DNA of 25,733 nt. Origin: an uncultured Bacillota bacterium. Its GTDB lineage: Bacteria > Bacillota_I > Bacilli_A > Erysipelotrichales > Erysipelotrichaceae. The position numbers and the translations under genes are program-made. Below are positions 1 to 7,314 of this stretch, one piece after another. Numbering within the stretch: position 1 is the first letter of the stretch; every line of letters starts with the position of its first letter. The stretch is from assembly GCA_900321955.1 (NCBI GenBank), contig ONXX01000002.1, forward strand, positions 1 to 25,733. The letters run 5' to 3'. The notes under the pieces were generated by a model. The model was not told the origin of the DNA. It saw nothing but the letters and a program-made list of their open reading frames with translations, and did no database searches.

Positions 1-8
1 CGAAGTAT

Positions 9-16
9 TGTAAAAT
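9..16 (+). promoter_or_regulatory. Candidate -10 box of pgi
   Basis: TAAAAT at 11-16 is preceded by TG and lies about 35 bases before the pgi start. The matching -35 region would fall outside the window, so the promoter cannot be confirmed. Confidence 0.3.
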
Positions 17-49
17 AGAGACGTAATTGAATAGAAAGAAAGGATCAAT

Positions 50-1630
50 ATGGTTAATTGGGTCAATCTGGATAAGCTTGAATCATTCAAGGAATTAAAG
101 AACACAAAGAAAGTCGTTTTAAAGGACGTCATGGCCGGCGAAAGCGGCGCAAAGAGAGTCAGAGAATGCAAAGTCGATATGGCAGAAGGCATGATCTACA
201 ACTACGCAGCTAAGGCTGTGGATAAGGATGTCCTTACTGTCTTACAGAAAATGGCAGATGAAGCGCAGCTGATTGAAAAATACGAAGAGCTCTACAACGG
301 TGCTGTCATCAACACCGGTGAAAAGAGACTGGTCTTACATCAGCTCTGCCGCGGACAGTTAGGCAAGGATGTCTATGCCGACGGCGTCAATAAGAGAGAT
401 TTCTATCTTGAGCAGCAAAGAAAGATCAAAGTCTTTGCCGACAAGGTTCATAACGGTGAGATCGTCAACGAAAAGGGCGAGAAGTTCACCACCGTCGTAC
501 AGATCGGTATCGGCGGTTCGGACTTAGGTCCAAGAGCGATGTACATCGCTTTGGAAAACTGGGCAAGAAGGACGAACAATCTTTCGATGGAAGCGAAGTT
601 TGTCTCTAACGTCGATCCGGATGATGCGTCTGCCGTTCTTAACAGCATCGATGCTTCCCGTACCTTATTCGTCCTGGTCTCCAAGTCCGGTACGACTCTG
701 GAAACATTGACCAACGAAACTTTCGTCAAGGAAGCTTTGAAGAAGCAGGGCCTTGATCCGGCGAAACATATGGTGGCTGTCACTTCTGAGACTTCACCAT
801 TAGCCAAGAACGAAGGCTACCTTGATGCCTTCTTCATGGATGACTACATCGGTGGCCGTTATTCGTCTTCTTCCGCTGTCGGCGGCTGTGTATTGTCTTT
901 GGCCTTCACGCCGGAAGTCTTTGCCGACTTCCTTAAGGGAGCCCATGAGATGGATGTCCTGGCTTGCGAAAAAGACATCTTCAAGAACTCTTCCATGCTG
1001 GATGCCCTGATCGGTGTCTATGAAAGAAATGTTCTGGGTCATGAATCCACTGCAGTTCTTCCTTACTCTCAGGCTCTGAGCCGTTTCCCTGCTCATTTAC
1101 AGCAGCTTGATATGGAATCTTCCGGCAAGTCCGTCAACCGTTTCGGCGAGCCGATGGATTATGTTACCGGTCCGATCATCTTCGGTGAACCGGGTACCAA
1201 TGGCCAGCATTCCTTCTACCAGCTGCTGCACCAGGGCAAGACCATTGTTCCGATGCAGTTCGTCGGTTTCAGAAGATCGCAGTTAGGCAACGACCTGGAG
1301 ATCAAGGGCAGCACGTCTCAGGCAAAACTCAACGCCAACGTTGCGGCACAGATCGTCGGTTATGCCTGCGGCAAGGATGATGAAAATCCGAACAAGGTCT
1401 TCGATGGCAACCGTCCGTCTTCCATCATCATCGGTGATGAACTGACGCCAGCTTCCTTGGGTGCTTTACTGGCTCACTTTGAAAACAAGGTCATGTTCCA
1501 GGGCTTCTTATGGAACGTCAACAGCTTCGACCAGGAAGGTGTCCAGCTGGGCAAGGTCTTGGCCAACAAGGTTCTGGCACACGAAGTCGATGGTGCCTTA
1601 AAGGAATTCTCCGATCTGTTTGGCATCTAA
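50..1630 (+). CDS. pgi: Glucose-6-phosphate isomerase
   Basis: Cytoplasmic glycolytic enzyme that interconverts glucose-6-phosphate and fructose-6-phosphate. The 526-residue product has the family signatures in order: GIGGSDLGP near residues 153-161, the phosphate-binding SKSGTTLET at 211-219, GGRYSSSSAVGG at 268-279, MESSGKS near 355, and GEPGTNGQHSFYQ at 379-391, which holds the expected catalytic base Glu380 and His387. The C-terminal NSFDQEGVQLGK carries the conserved Lys. Length is slightly below the roughly 550 residues of the E. coli enzyme, as expected for a complete protein. AAAGG at 40-44 precedes the ATG. The gene stands alone and is closed by a hairpin terminator at 1656-1688, shared with the convergent ade gene. 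Nothing is broken or odd about it. Confidence 0.97.
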   Translation: MVNWVNLDKLESFKELKNTKKVVLKDVMAGESGAKRVRECKVDMAEGMIYNYAAKAVDKDVLTVLQKMADEAQLIEKYEELYNGAVINTGEKRLVLHQLCRGQLGKDVYADGVNKRDFYLEQQRKIKVFADKVHNGEIVNEKGEKFTTVVQIGIGGSDLGPRAMYIALENWARRTNNLSMEAKFVSNVDPDDASAVLNSIDASRTLFVLVSKSGTTLETLTNETFVKEALKKQGLDPAKHMVAVTSETSPLAKNEGYLDAFFMDDYIGGRYSSSSAVGGCVLSLAFTPEVFADFLKGAHEMDVLACEKDIFKNSSMLDALIGVYERNVLGHESTAVLPYSQALSRFPAHLQQLDMESSGKSVNRFGEPMDYVTGPIIFGEPGTNGQHSFYQLLHQGKTIVPMQFVGFRRSQLGNDLEIKGSTSQAKLNANVAAQIVGYACGKDDENPNKVFDGNRPSSIIIGDELTPASLGALLAHFENKVMFQGFLWNVNSFDQEGVQLGKVLANKVLAHEVDGALKEFSDLFGI

Positions 1631-1655
1631 GAAATCTAAAACCCTATAAAAACAG

Positions 1656-1688
1656 AAAGCCTGTCTCACAATTGAAACAGGCTTTTTT
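1656..1688 (+). terminator. Intrinsic terminator after pgi
   Basis: A perfect 9-bp stem (AAAGCCTGT at 1656-1664 with ACAGGCTTT at 1677-1685) is followed by a T run at 1683-1688. The convergent ade gene ends at 1690. The same stem followed by CTGTTTTTA on the minus strand can also serve ade, so it is probably bidirectional. Confidence 0.85.
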
Positions 1689-1689
1689 C

Positions 1690-3444
1690 TTAGGCAAAGA
1701 TGGGAATGAAGGTCTGTGTCGCCCCATCAACGAGACCCAGGTCGGTCACAATAACACCCGGTATGGCGGTTAAGGACATCAAGGAAACGGATTGCAGGTT
1801 GGCATCTTCTCTTACCATTTCATAGTAGGCCTTGCGGTAGGCGATGAGTTCGTCATTGACCTCTTTGGCATCCTTATCGGACATGAGGCCGGCGATCGGG
1901 AAGGGAACGATGTTTCTGATCTGTCCTTCACAGACAAGAGCCATGCCGCCGCCGGTCTTTTCCAGTTCCTTCAAAGCGAGGAAGGCATCCTGCGGGTCGG
2001 TATAGACGATGATCAGATTGTGGGAGTCGTGGGAGACGGTTGAGGCAACCGCACCTTTCTTCAAGCCGAAGCCTTTCATCAAAGCGATCGTCTTATTGTG
2101 TAAGCCATGGCGGTTGATGACACAGACATAGGTCAGGTCTTCTTTTCCTTCAATGGAGACATAAGAATCTTTCACTTCAAATTCCATTTCTTCCACCTTG
2201 CGGATGATGTTGCCGGCATCGAGTGGCACCATGACGTTGACTTTGACCTTTCCTTCCTTCTCACTCTTTAACATCAGGTCTTCCTTGGAAGTGATCCAGG
2301 AAGTATGCATACTGTTTTCGAAGGAGGCTTCTTTGACATATGGATCACCCAGATACTTTCCGTTTTGAGCTACCAGTTCGCCGTTGATGAAGACCTTGCA
2401 CGGAAGTTCACCGTCGATCTTCTCGACCAGCTGGAAGTCAGCGTAATAGCCCGGGGCAATGGCACCAACATCGCGCAGGCCTTCTTCTCTGGCACCGTTG
2501 ATGGTCGCCATGCGTAAGGCATCGATCGGATCGATGCCATACTGGATAGCCTGGCGGACCAGGTTGTTCATATGGCCGACCTGAAGCAAGTCGGCAACGT
2601 GGACGTCGTCCGTACAGAAGGAGACGCGGTCGTGGTATTTTGTTTTATCTAAAGCCTTCAGGAGCGTTGAAAAATTATCGACCAGGGAGGAGGATTTGAG
2701 ATCGGTATACATGCCCCGACGCAGACGGTCGATGACCTGCTCGGAAGTGGAACATTCGTGGTCACTCTGAATGCCGGAGATCGCATAGGCGTCAAGGCCA
2801 TTTCCTGCTAATCCTGAGGCATGACCTTGCAAGAAGGCGTGTTTCTGTTCGCCGGCTTCGATGATGTCGTGCATGCGCTTGGATCCGCGGATGACGCCGA
2901 CGAAGTCCATGATCTCAGCGACAGCCGTGACGTTTTCCAGATCCAGCAGCTCGCTGATCTGTTTGGCATCGAAAGAAGCACCGGCATTTTCCAGACCGAC
3001 GGCAGCCGGTACACAGGAAGAGGCCATGGCATATTGACGCTGCGGCGTCTTCTTGCCGTTGTCGATCATAAATCTGATGCCGTCAATTCCTAGGACATTG
3101 CCGATCTCGTGAGGATCGTGATTGATGCAGGTGGTGCCCCAGGGAATCGAGACGCGGGCAAAGTTTTCCGGTAACAGCATCGTCGATTCGATGTGCATGT
3201 GGGTATCGACGTAGCCCGGGATCATATAAAGACCTTCGCCGTCGATGATCTCTTTCGCTTTCTGCAAAGAAGGTTCATTGCCGGTTCTTACCGAAATGAC
3301 ATAGCCCTTGTAGATATCGACTTCTGCCTTCAGGATTTCGCCGGTAAAGACGTTAACGTGTCTGACATTGACGATGGTCTTGTCGCAGGGGATCTCCCCC
3401 ATGGCGGCTTTGATCAGTTCCAGTTTATCTGCTTTTGTTTTCAT
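1690..3444 (-). CDS. ade: Adenine deaminase
   Basis: Amidohydrolase-superfamily enzyme that deaminates adenine to hypoxanthine in purine salvage; cytoplasmic and metal-dependent. The 584 residues match the family's usual length of about 580-600. Visible signatures are PGYVDTHMHIEST at residues 76-88 (metal-binding His82/His84), NHDPHEIGNVLG at 108-119, LQGHASGLAG (usual GHAPGL with Pro to Ser), SDHECST, CTDDVHVADLL, and the C-terminal VSHDSHNL. AAAGGAGG lies 5 bases before the ATG, so the start is secure. It is transcribed away from a phosphoribosyltransferase gene at 3559, which suggests a small purine-salvage locus: one enzyme converts the adenine base, the other attaches bases to PRPP. No truncation or frameshift is visible. 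Confidence 0.95.
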   Translation of the reverse strand: MKTKADKLELIKAAMGEIPCDKTIVNVRHVNVFTGEILKAEVDIYKGYVISVRTGNEPSLQKAKEIIDGEGLYMIPGYVDTHMHIESTMLLPENFARVSIPWGTTCINHDPHEIGNVLGIDGIRFMIDNGKKTPQRQYAMASSCVPAAVGLENAGASFDAKQISELLDLENVTAVAEIMDFVGVIRGSKRMHDIIEAGEQKHAFLQGHASGLAGNGLDAYAISGIQSDHECSTSEQVIDRLRRGMYTDLKSSSLVDNFSTLLKALDKTKYHDRVSFCTDDVHVADLLQVGHMNNLVRQAIQYGIDPIDALRMATINGAREEGLRDVGAIAPGYYADFQLVEKIDGELPCKVFINGELVAQNGKYLGDPYVKEASFENSMHTSWITSKEDLMLKSEKEGKVKVNVMVPLDAGNIIRKVEEMEFEVKDSYVSIEGKEDLTYVCVINRHGLHNKTIALMKGFGLKKGAVASTVSHDSHNLIIVYTDPQDAFLALKELEKTGGGMALVCEGQIRNIVPFPIAGLMSDKDAKEVNDELIAYRKAYYEMVREDANLQSVSLMSLTAIPGVIVTDLGLVDGATQTFIPIFA

Positions 3445-3466
3445 GTTGCCTCCTTTTTACGCCACC

Positions 3467-3472
3467 ATTATG
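3467..3472 (-). promoter_or_regulatory. Candidate -10 box of ade
   Basis: CATAAT on the minus strand, about 22 bases upstream of the ade ATG and just before its AAAGGAGG ribosome binding site. No convincing -35 hexamer is present. The 114-base divergent spacer is too short for a purine riboswitch plus a promoter in each direction. Confidence 0.4.
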
Positions 3473-3520
3473 CCATAAGAATCGGGAATAAAAAATAATG
3501 GTTTCTTCATACTTAGAACG

Positions 3521-3526
3521 TATAAT
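3521..3526 (+). promoter_or_regulatory. -10 box for the phosphoribosyltransferase gene
   Basis: A consensus TATAAT lies 32 bases before the GTG start of the gene at 3559. The -35 region is weak (TGGTTT around 3499). The strong ribosome binding site AAAGGGAGGA follows at 3541-3550. Confidence 0.55.
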
Positions 3527-3558
3527 GATAGTGTAACTGTAAAGGGAGGAAGAAGAAC

Positions 3559-4155
3559 GTGGAAGTCAATCAGACAGTCACTGAAAAAGTCGTTAAAGAC
3601 AATCAGGAATTCTTGCGTGTCAACATGTCCGGCAAGGACTACTATCTGCCGTTTAAGGTCTTATCCGGCAAGAAGGTCGCTTTCTTAGACATCTCGGGTC
3701 AGGTTGCCTTGAATGAGGCGGCAGCTGACGATATCGTTGCCTTACTGGCCGATAAGGGTGTGGAATTTGATACGATCTTAAATCCGGTCGCCAAGTCCAA
3801 TGCTCTGGCACATGCGATTGCCCTTCGCTGGAACAAGCTGAAAGGCACCAACATTGAAAAGACGGTCGTTGCCAGAAAGAGTGACGGCAACAAGATTCAG
3901 GCGGTCTATCGTTCCGTGACCACACCAAAGGATCAGATCATGTCTCTGACCGATGATGACGCGGAGTATCTCAAAGGTAAGAAGATCCTGGTCGTTGACG
4001 ATGTCTATGGCGGCGGTGGTACGACCAAGGGTCTGATGGAACTGGCCGACAAGGCAGGGGCCATCGTGGCAGCCCATGCGGTCATTGCGGTGGAAGCCGG
4101 TGTTGAACTTCCGAAGGGAATCTTCTATCTCTTCACTCTGCCGCTTGGCGAATAA
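3559..4155 (+). CDS. Adenine-type phosphoribosyltransferase (PRTase type I)
   Basis: 198-residue cytoplasmic protein that should transfer a phosphoribosyl group from PRPP to a purine base. The PRPP-binding loop is VDDVYGGGGTT at residues 146-156; the glycine run is unusual compared with the common VDDVxxTGGT. The fold order (N-terminal hood, NPVAKSNALAHAIA core strand at 75-88, VVARKS at 103-108, then the PRPP loop) resembles adenine phosphoribosyltransferase (COG0503). It shares this layout with the PRTase at 7311-7886, so the two are likely distant paralogues. The start is GTG, chosen because AAAGGGAGGA ends 8 bases before it. It is divergent from ade and closed by a strong terminator, so it forms a single-gene unit. 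The base specificity (adenine, xanthine or other) cannot be read from the sequence, and a regulatory role like PurR cannot be excluded. Confidence 0.8.
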   Translation: MEVNQTVTEKVVKDNQEFLRVNMSGKDYYLPFKVLSGKKVAFLDISGQVALNEAAADDIVALLADKGVEFDTILNPVAKSNALAHAIALRWNKLKGTNIEKTVVARKSDGNKIQAVYRSVTTPKDQIMSLTDDDAEYLKGKKILVVDDVYGGGGTTKGLMELADKAGAIVAAHAVIAVEAGVELPKGIFYLFTLPLGE

Positions 4156-4163
4156 GAAAACGG

Positions 4164-4185
4164 AGGCTCGAAAGAGCCTTTTTCT
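4164..4185 (+). terminator. Intrinsic terminator after the PRTase gene
   Basis: Stem AGGCTC (4164-4169) and GAGCCT (4174-4179) closed by a GAAA tetraloop, followed by TTTTTC. It begins 9 bases after the stop codon. Confidence 0.9.
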
Positions 4186-4196
4186 TTGGTCTGGAT

Positions 4197-4202
4197 TATA
4201 AT
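4197..4202 (+). promoter_or_regulatory. -10 box giving a near-leaderless mRNA
   Basis: TATAAT lies only 13 bases before the ATG at 4216. Transcription starting about 7 bases downstream would leave a leader of about 7 bases, and no Shine-Dalgarno sequence exists between box and start. Confidence 0.5.
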
Positions 4203-4215
4203 CAAGTTAGACCCT

Positions 4216-5049
4216 ATGAAAAAACTCATCTTTATCGGACTGTTGTTTCTGCTTATCATCTCACCTCTGTTTTTTAAGATGCTGTTTTATAGAGAAGAGA
4301 AAACAGTAAAGCAGGAGACAGTGAGTGAAAGTGTTGTTTCGCAAACAAAGGAAGAAACAGTAGTGGAAGAAAAGAAAGAGGAAGAAAAGACGAAGGAAGC
4401 AGAATCGAAAGGGGAAGCCAGGTATCCGGAAGATGTCTATAAGATGCTGGACTTTGATCGAAGATTGATTTTAAGAATCGGTGTTCAGGACGAGAGTCTT
4501 TGCAGCATCTTCAATCTGGCCTATGCCAGGGCGATCTTGGACAACGACGAACGGGTCGATCCCTATGATTTCTACGATGGGGAAGGTGCGGTCTGGCGCT
4601 GGGCGGATTTTGAAGACATCGCTTTGGATCTGCCTTTGGAAAAAGTGCTGCAGCGAGCTTACGATGAGATCAACGCGGGCAGACCGAGCATCTTCTATGT
4701 TCATGATCTCTATGCCTATGCCGCGTCGGAAGAAAAGGGAGAGCGGACTTCTTATGAACACTTTGTCTTGCTGCTGGGCTATCGCATGAATGCCGATTAC
4801 GATCATCTCAAGCCATCGGATTTCTATGCGGCCGATCCTTCCGCCGGCTATTGCTGCGGCATGAACTACATGCCTTGGGTCACGTTAAGTGATGAAGGAC
4901 CGTTTCAGGTCAACGGTGAATACGCTTTATATGCGCCAAGCGATAAAGAGAGCCATGTAAAGACCTGTCTGGCCTATACAGACAGCTGCCATTGGGATGC
5001 GGAGAGAAGAGAAGTCATCAATCCGAGCTATTATAGTCTTGCACAATGA
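4216..5049 (+). CDS. Membrane-anchored C39-like (papain-fold) cysteine peptidase
   Basis: 277 residues. A hydrophobic N-terminal segment (about 4-24) acts as an uncleaved anchor or signal, followed by a Glu/Lys-rich linker (about 26-68) and a globular domain from about 70. That domain shows the layout of C39-like peptidases: Q91 and then the candidate nucleophile C96 at the head of a helix (QDESLCSIFNLAYA), H182 in EHFVLLLGYR, and D207 in FYAADPSAG, a plausible Cys-His-Asp triad. The domain should face outside the cell. The ATG at 4216 is chosen because it begins the MKK signal-like segment; a TTG 30 bases upstream lies before the likely transcription start. The next gene encodes a peptide with a double-glycine leader, the usual substrate class of C39 peptidases. 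True C39 leader peptidases sit on the cytoplasmic face of an ABC exporter, so topology argues for another substrate. Fold assignment is by motif only. Confidence 0.6.
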   Translation: MKKLIFIGLLFLLIISPLFFKMLFYREEKTVKQETVSESVVSQTKEETVVEEKKEEEKTKEAESKGEARYPEDVYKMLDFDRRLILRIGVQDESLCSIFNLAYARAILDNDERVDPYDFYDGEGAVWRWADFEDIALDLPLEKVLQRAYDEINAGRPSIFYVHDLYAYAASEEKGERTSYEHFVLLLGYRMNADYDHLKPSDFYAADPSAGYCCGMNYMPWVTLSDEGPFQVNGEYALYAPSDKESHVKTCLAYTDSCHWDAERREVINPSYYSLAQ

Positions 5050-5065
5050 TTTCACAATACGGACT

Positions 5066-5071
5066 TATAAT
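5066..5071 (+). promoter_or_regulatory. Candidate -10 box for the GG-leader peptide gene
   Basis: TATAAT lies in the 49-base gap between the peptidase stop and the peptide start. No -35 with ideal spacing is seen; TTGCAC at 5039-5044 is 21 bases away. The peptide may therefore have its own promoter besides read-through. Confidence 0.45.
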
Positions 5072-5098
5072 CAGAATATAGAAAAGAGGTTTACAATT

Positions 5099-5392
5099 AT
5101 GAAAAATAAAAACCTGAATGTAGAAGAACTTGAACAGGTCGCCGGCGGCAATCAAAACGAGACCCGTGAACTTGGCCAATACCTTTACAAGAAATTTCCG
5201 GAATGCTTCTCTGATCCGGCAGATATAAGAGACATCGAAATCTCCAGATGCCTGAGAGATAAGGTTCCGGAATTCAGAGGCCTCAGCGAGCCGGGCGATG
5301 CACGTACCAATACTTATAATTTCAAGGGTATGAGGGAAGGCATTCCGCACAGCGAATTCATGGCGAAGCTTCACAATCTCTTCGGGGAGTAA
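5099..5392 (+). CDS. Double-glycine leader peptide (bacteriocin-like or secreted signal precursor)
   Basis: 97-residue protein whose first 17 residues form a textbook double-glycine leader: LNVEELEQVAGG, with Glu-8, Leu-7, Val-4 and Gly-2/Gly-1 before the predicted cut after G17. Such leaders direct export through ABC transporters with a C39 peptidase domain. The predicted 80-residue mature part is hydrophilic, contains two cysteines (C36, C51) that could pair, and lacks the glycine-rich hydrophobic core of class II bacteriocins, so a toxin role is not obvious. The start is set by AGAGG at 5085-5089; the open frame continues upstream but without ribosome binding site or leader character. It follows a C39-like peptidase gene and ends in a strong hairpin. 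No exporter or immunity gene is visible in the window. Confidence 0.7.
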   Translation: MKNKNLNVEELEQVAGGNQNETRELGQYLYKKFPECFSDPADIRDIEISRCLRDKVPEFRGLSEPGDARTNTYNFKGMREGIPHSEFMAKLHNLFGE

Positions 5393-5400
5393 AGAAAACG

Positions 5401-5427
5401 AAAAAGACAGAGTGATCTGTCTTTTTG
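5401..5427 (+). terminator. Bidirectional intrinsic terminator
   Basis: A 10-bp stem AAAAAGACAG (5401-5410) with CTGTCTTTTT (5417-5426) around a 6-base loop. The U tract is encoded on both strands. It closes the GG-peptide gene and can back up termination of the convergent purH gene. Confidence 0.9.
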
Positions 5428-5433
5428 AGTGAA

Positions 5434-5453
5434 AGAAAGCGGACGCGAGTCCG
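5434..5453 (-). terminator. Probable terminator of the purO-purH operon
   Basis: Stem CGGAC (5440-5444) with GTCCG (5449-5453) and a GCGA loop. On the minus strand it lies 10 bases after the purH stop and is followed by GCTTTCTTTC. On the plus strand TTTGTGTTTTT follows, so it may work both ways. Confidence 0.6.
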
Positions 5454-5462
5454 TTTGTGTTT

Positions 5463-6647
5463 TTAATGATGGAAAAGTCGAACCTTGGTGAAGGCCATCA
5501 CCATGTCATACTTATCGCAGGTGGCGATGACGTGATCATCACGGATGGAACCGCCTGGTTCAGCAACATAGGTGACACCGGAACGGTGGGCCCGTTCGAT
5601 GTTGTCACCGAAGGGGAAGAAAGCATCCGATCCGAGGCTGACGCCTTTGATCGAATTCAGATAGTCTCGTTTTTCTTCTTCCGTAAGAGGATCCGGTTTT
5701 TCTGTGAAATAGTTTTGCCAGATGCCTTCCTCACAGACGTCTTCTTCGTTCTTATTGATATAGGCATCGATGACATTGTCGCGGTCTGCCCGGCCCAGTT
5801 CCTTTTTGAACGGCAGGTTCAGAACCTTGTCGTGCATGCGCAGAAACCAGGTATCGGCCTTGTTTCCGGCAAGTCTGGTGCAGTGGATCCTGGACTGCTG
5901 GCCGGCACCGACGCCGATGGCCTGGCCGTCATAGGCGTAGGCAACGGAATTGGATTGGGTGTATTTGAGGGTGATCAGGGCAACGATGAGGTCACGTTTG
6001 GCTTCTGGTGGAAGTTCCTTGTTGGCAGTGACGACATCCTGTAAGAGGCTTTCATCGATCTTTAAATCGTTGTGTCCCTGTTCAAAGCTGATGCCATAGA
6101 CCATCTTGGTTTCGATCGGTGCACAATGATAGTTCGGGTCGATCTGAATGATATTGTAGGCACCCTGTTTTTTGCCCATGAGAAGTTCCAGAGCTTCCTT
6201 GTCGTAGCCCGGGGCAATGACGCCATCGGAGACTTCTCTCTTGATGAGTCTGGCCGTCGTCTTGTCGCAGACATCGGAGAGGGCGATGAAGTCACCGAAG
6301 GAAGACATGCGGTCGGTGCCTCTGGCTCTGGCATAGGCGCAGGCCAAAGGCGAATCGTCGAGGTCCTTGATGTCATCGACAAAGCAGGCTTTCTTGAGTT
6401 TGTCGTTTAACTTCAAGCCCAATGCAGCTGAGGTCGGCGAGACGTGCTTGAAGGAGGCGGCACAAGTCATGCCGGTAGCTTCCTTTAACTCTTTGACCAG
6501 CTGCCAGGCGTTTAAGGCATCCAGGAAATTGATGTAGCCGGGTCTGCCGTTGAGGACGGTAACCGGCAAATCGGAACCGTCTGCCATGTAGATGCGGGAT
6601 GGTTTCTGGTTGGGATTGCATCCGTACTTTAACTCTATCTCATTCAT
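5463..6647 (-). CDS. purH: Free-standing AICAR transformylase (PurH C-terminal domain only)
   Basis: Formylates AICAR to FAICAR with 10-formyl-tetrahydrofolate, the penultimate step of IMP synthesis. In most bacteria this domain is the C-terminal part of a bifunctional PurH of about 510-530 residues; here the 394-residue protein starts directly at KYGCNPNQKPSRIY and has no MGS-like IMP cyclohydrolase domain. Catalytic-region motifs are present: ASFKHVSPTSAALG (K67, H68), TQSNSVAYAY, GAGQQSRIHCTRLAG, DAFFPFGDNIERA and VAEPGGSIRDD. The start at 6647 is chosen because AAGGTGA lies just upstream and it is one base after the stop of the preceding gene; an earlier in-frame ATG lies inside that gene. 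The missing second activity is supplied by the upstream PurO-like gene, so the pair replaces the bifunctional enzyme. Confidence 0.93.
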   Translation of the reverse strand: MNEIELKYGCNPNQKPSRIYMADGSDLPVTVLNGRPGYINFLDALNAWQLVKELKEATGMTCAASFKHVSPTSAALGLKLNDKLKKACFVDDIKDLDDSPLACAYARARGTDRMSSFGDFIALSDVCDKTTARLIKREVSDGVIAPGYDKEALELLMGKKQGAYNIIQIDPNYHCAPIETKMVYGISFEQGHNDLKIDESLLQDVVTANKELPPEAKRDLIVALITLKYTQSNSVAYAYDGQAIGVGAGQQSRIHCTRLAGNKADTWFLRMHDKVLNLPFKKELGRADRDNVIDAYINKNEEDVCEEGIWQNYFTEKPDPLTEEEKRDYLNSIKGVSLGSDAFFPFGDNIERAHRSGVTYVAEPGGSIRDDHVIATCDKYDMVMAFTKVRLFHH

Positions 6648-6648
6648 C

Positions 6649-7314
6649 TTAGTCACCTTCGTTTTTATTGAATATGTATTCTTTCTGTCCATGACAGACA
6701 TAAAGGGAGATCTTGTTGTCGTTATTTAAGGAAGCCCACAGCTTTTCGGCGAAATCTTTTGCATCCTCTTCGATCTTCAAACGGATCGGGTTGGAAGAAA
6801 AGGAAGGAAGCGGATCGCCATTATGATCGTAGGTCGAGATGAAGTGGGCAATGCCATCCTTGGCGTTGAAGTGATAGTAGATGCGGTGACACTTCTCTTC
6901 CTCTCTTTTTAATATGGCGATATCGTATTCATCGTCATCGATGAGGGCTGAGATGCGCGGCGTATAGTTTGGCGCATCCGGTTCGTATTCTCTGGAATCC
7001 AAAGCATCGGCAAAGGTGTAACCTTTGGCCAGGTACTCGTAGATCGTATCAGTCTGATCACCGTTGGTGACGATGGTTTTTTCATTGAAAGGACGTACCG
7101 CGTTGTAGATAATCAGAGAAGGATCCTTGACCTTGGATTCGTCGTAGGCTTTGGTGAAAAGGATCTCCTCCTTTTTGGCGAAGACGCGGTTGCGGGAATT
7201 GGCCGAGCGTCCCATGATGAAGTAGGCGATGAGGCGTTTGCCGTCCTTGCGGCCGACGATGATGCCCCGTCCCGGGTATTCGTTGTTAGCTAGGTATTCA
7301 TAGATGTTGGTCAT
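6649..7314 (-). CDS. purO: IMP cyclohydrolase, PurO type
   Basis: 221-residue cytoplasmic enzyme expected to close the ring of FAICAR to give IMP, the last step of purine synthesis. It belongs to the PurO-like IMP cyclohydrolase family first characterised in archaea and unrelated to the PurH N-terminal domain. The family signature IMGRSANSRNRVF (residues 33-45) follows an NTN-hydrolase-like start with EYPGRGIIVG. Mid-protein NAVRPF and ALIDDDEYDIAILKR and a C-terminal SLYVCHGQ complete a typical pattern. The ATG overlaps the stop of the upstream phosphoribosyltransferase gene (ATGA), and its own stop is one base from the purH start, so the three genes should be co-translated. Assignment rests on recalled family motifs and on the neighbouring PurH that lacks exactly this activity. 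Confidence 0.88.
   Translation of the reverse strand: MTNIYEYLANNEYPGRGIIVGRKDGKRLIAYFIMGRSANSRNRVFAKKEEILFTKAYDESKVKDPSLIIYNAVRPFNEKTIVTNGDQTDTIYEYLAKGYTFADALDSREYEPDAPNYTPRISALIDDDEYDIAILKREEEKCHRIYYHFNAKDGIAHFISTYDHNGDPLPSFSSNPIRLKIEEDAKDFAEKLWASLNNDNKISLYVCHGQKEYIFNKNEGD

Noticed and set aside
448..1096. Long minus-strand frames opposite pgi, and similar antisense frames opposite ade, the hybrid kinase, rlmD and STAS-HAD
   Set aside because: They are shadows of strongly conserved genes, have no ribosome binding sites or recognisable domains, and follow the codon bias of the sense genes.
3445..3558. Possible purine riboswitch or PurR box between ade and the PRTase gene
   Set aside because: The spacer is only 114 bases with two promoters and ribosome binding sites, and I see neither the conserved aptamer loops nor a clear CGAAC-type Pur box.
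4186..4215. A TTG start 30 bases upstream for the C39-like peptidase
   Set aside because: It lies before the likely transcription start and would place MVWIIIKLDP ahead of a normal MKK signal segment.
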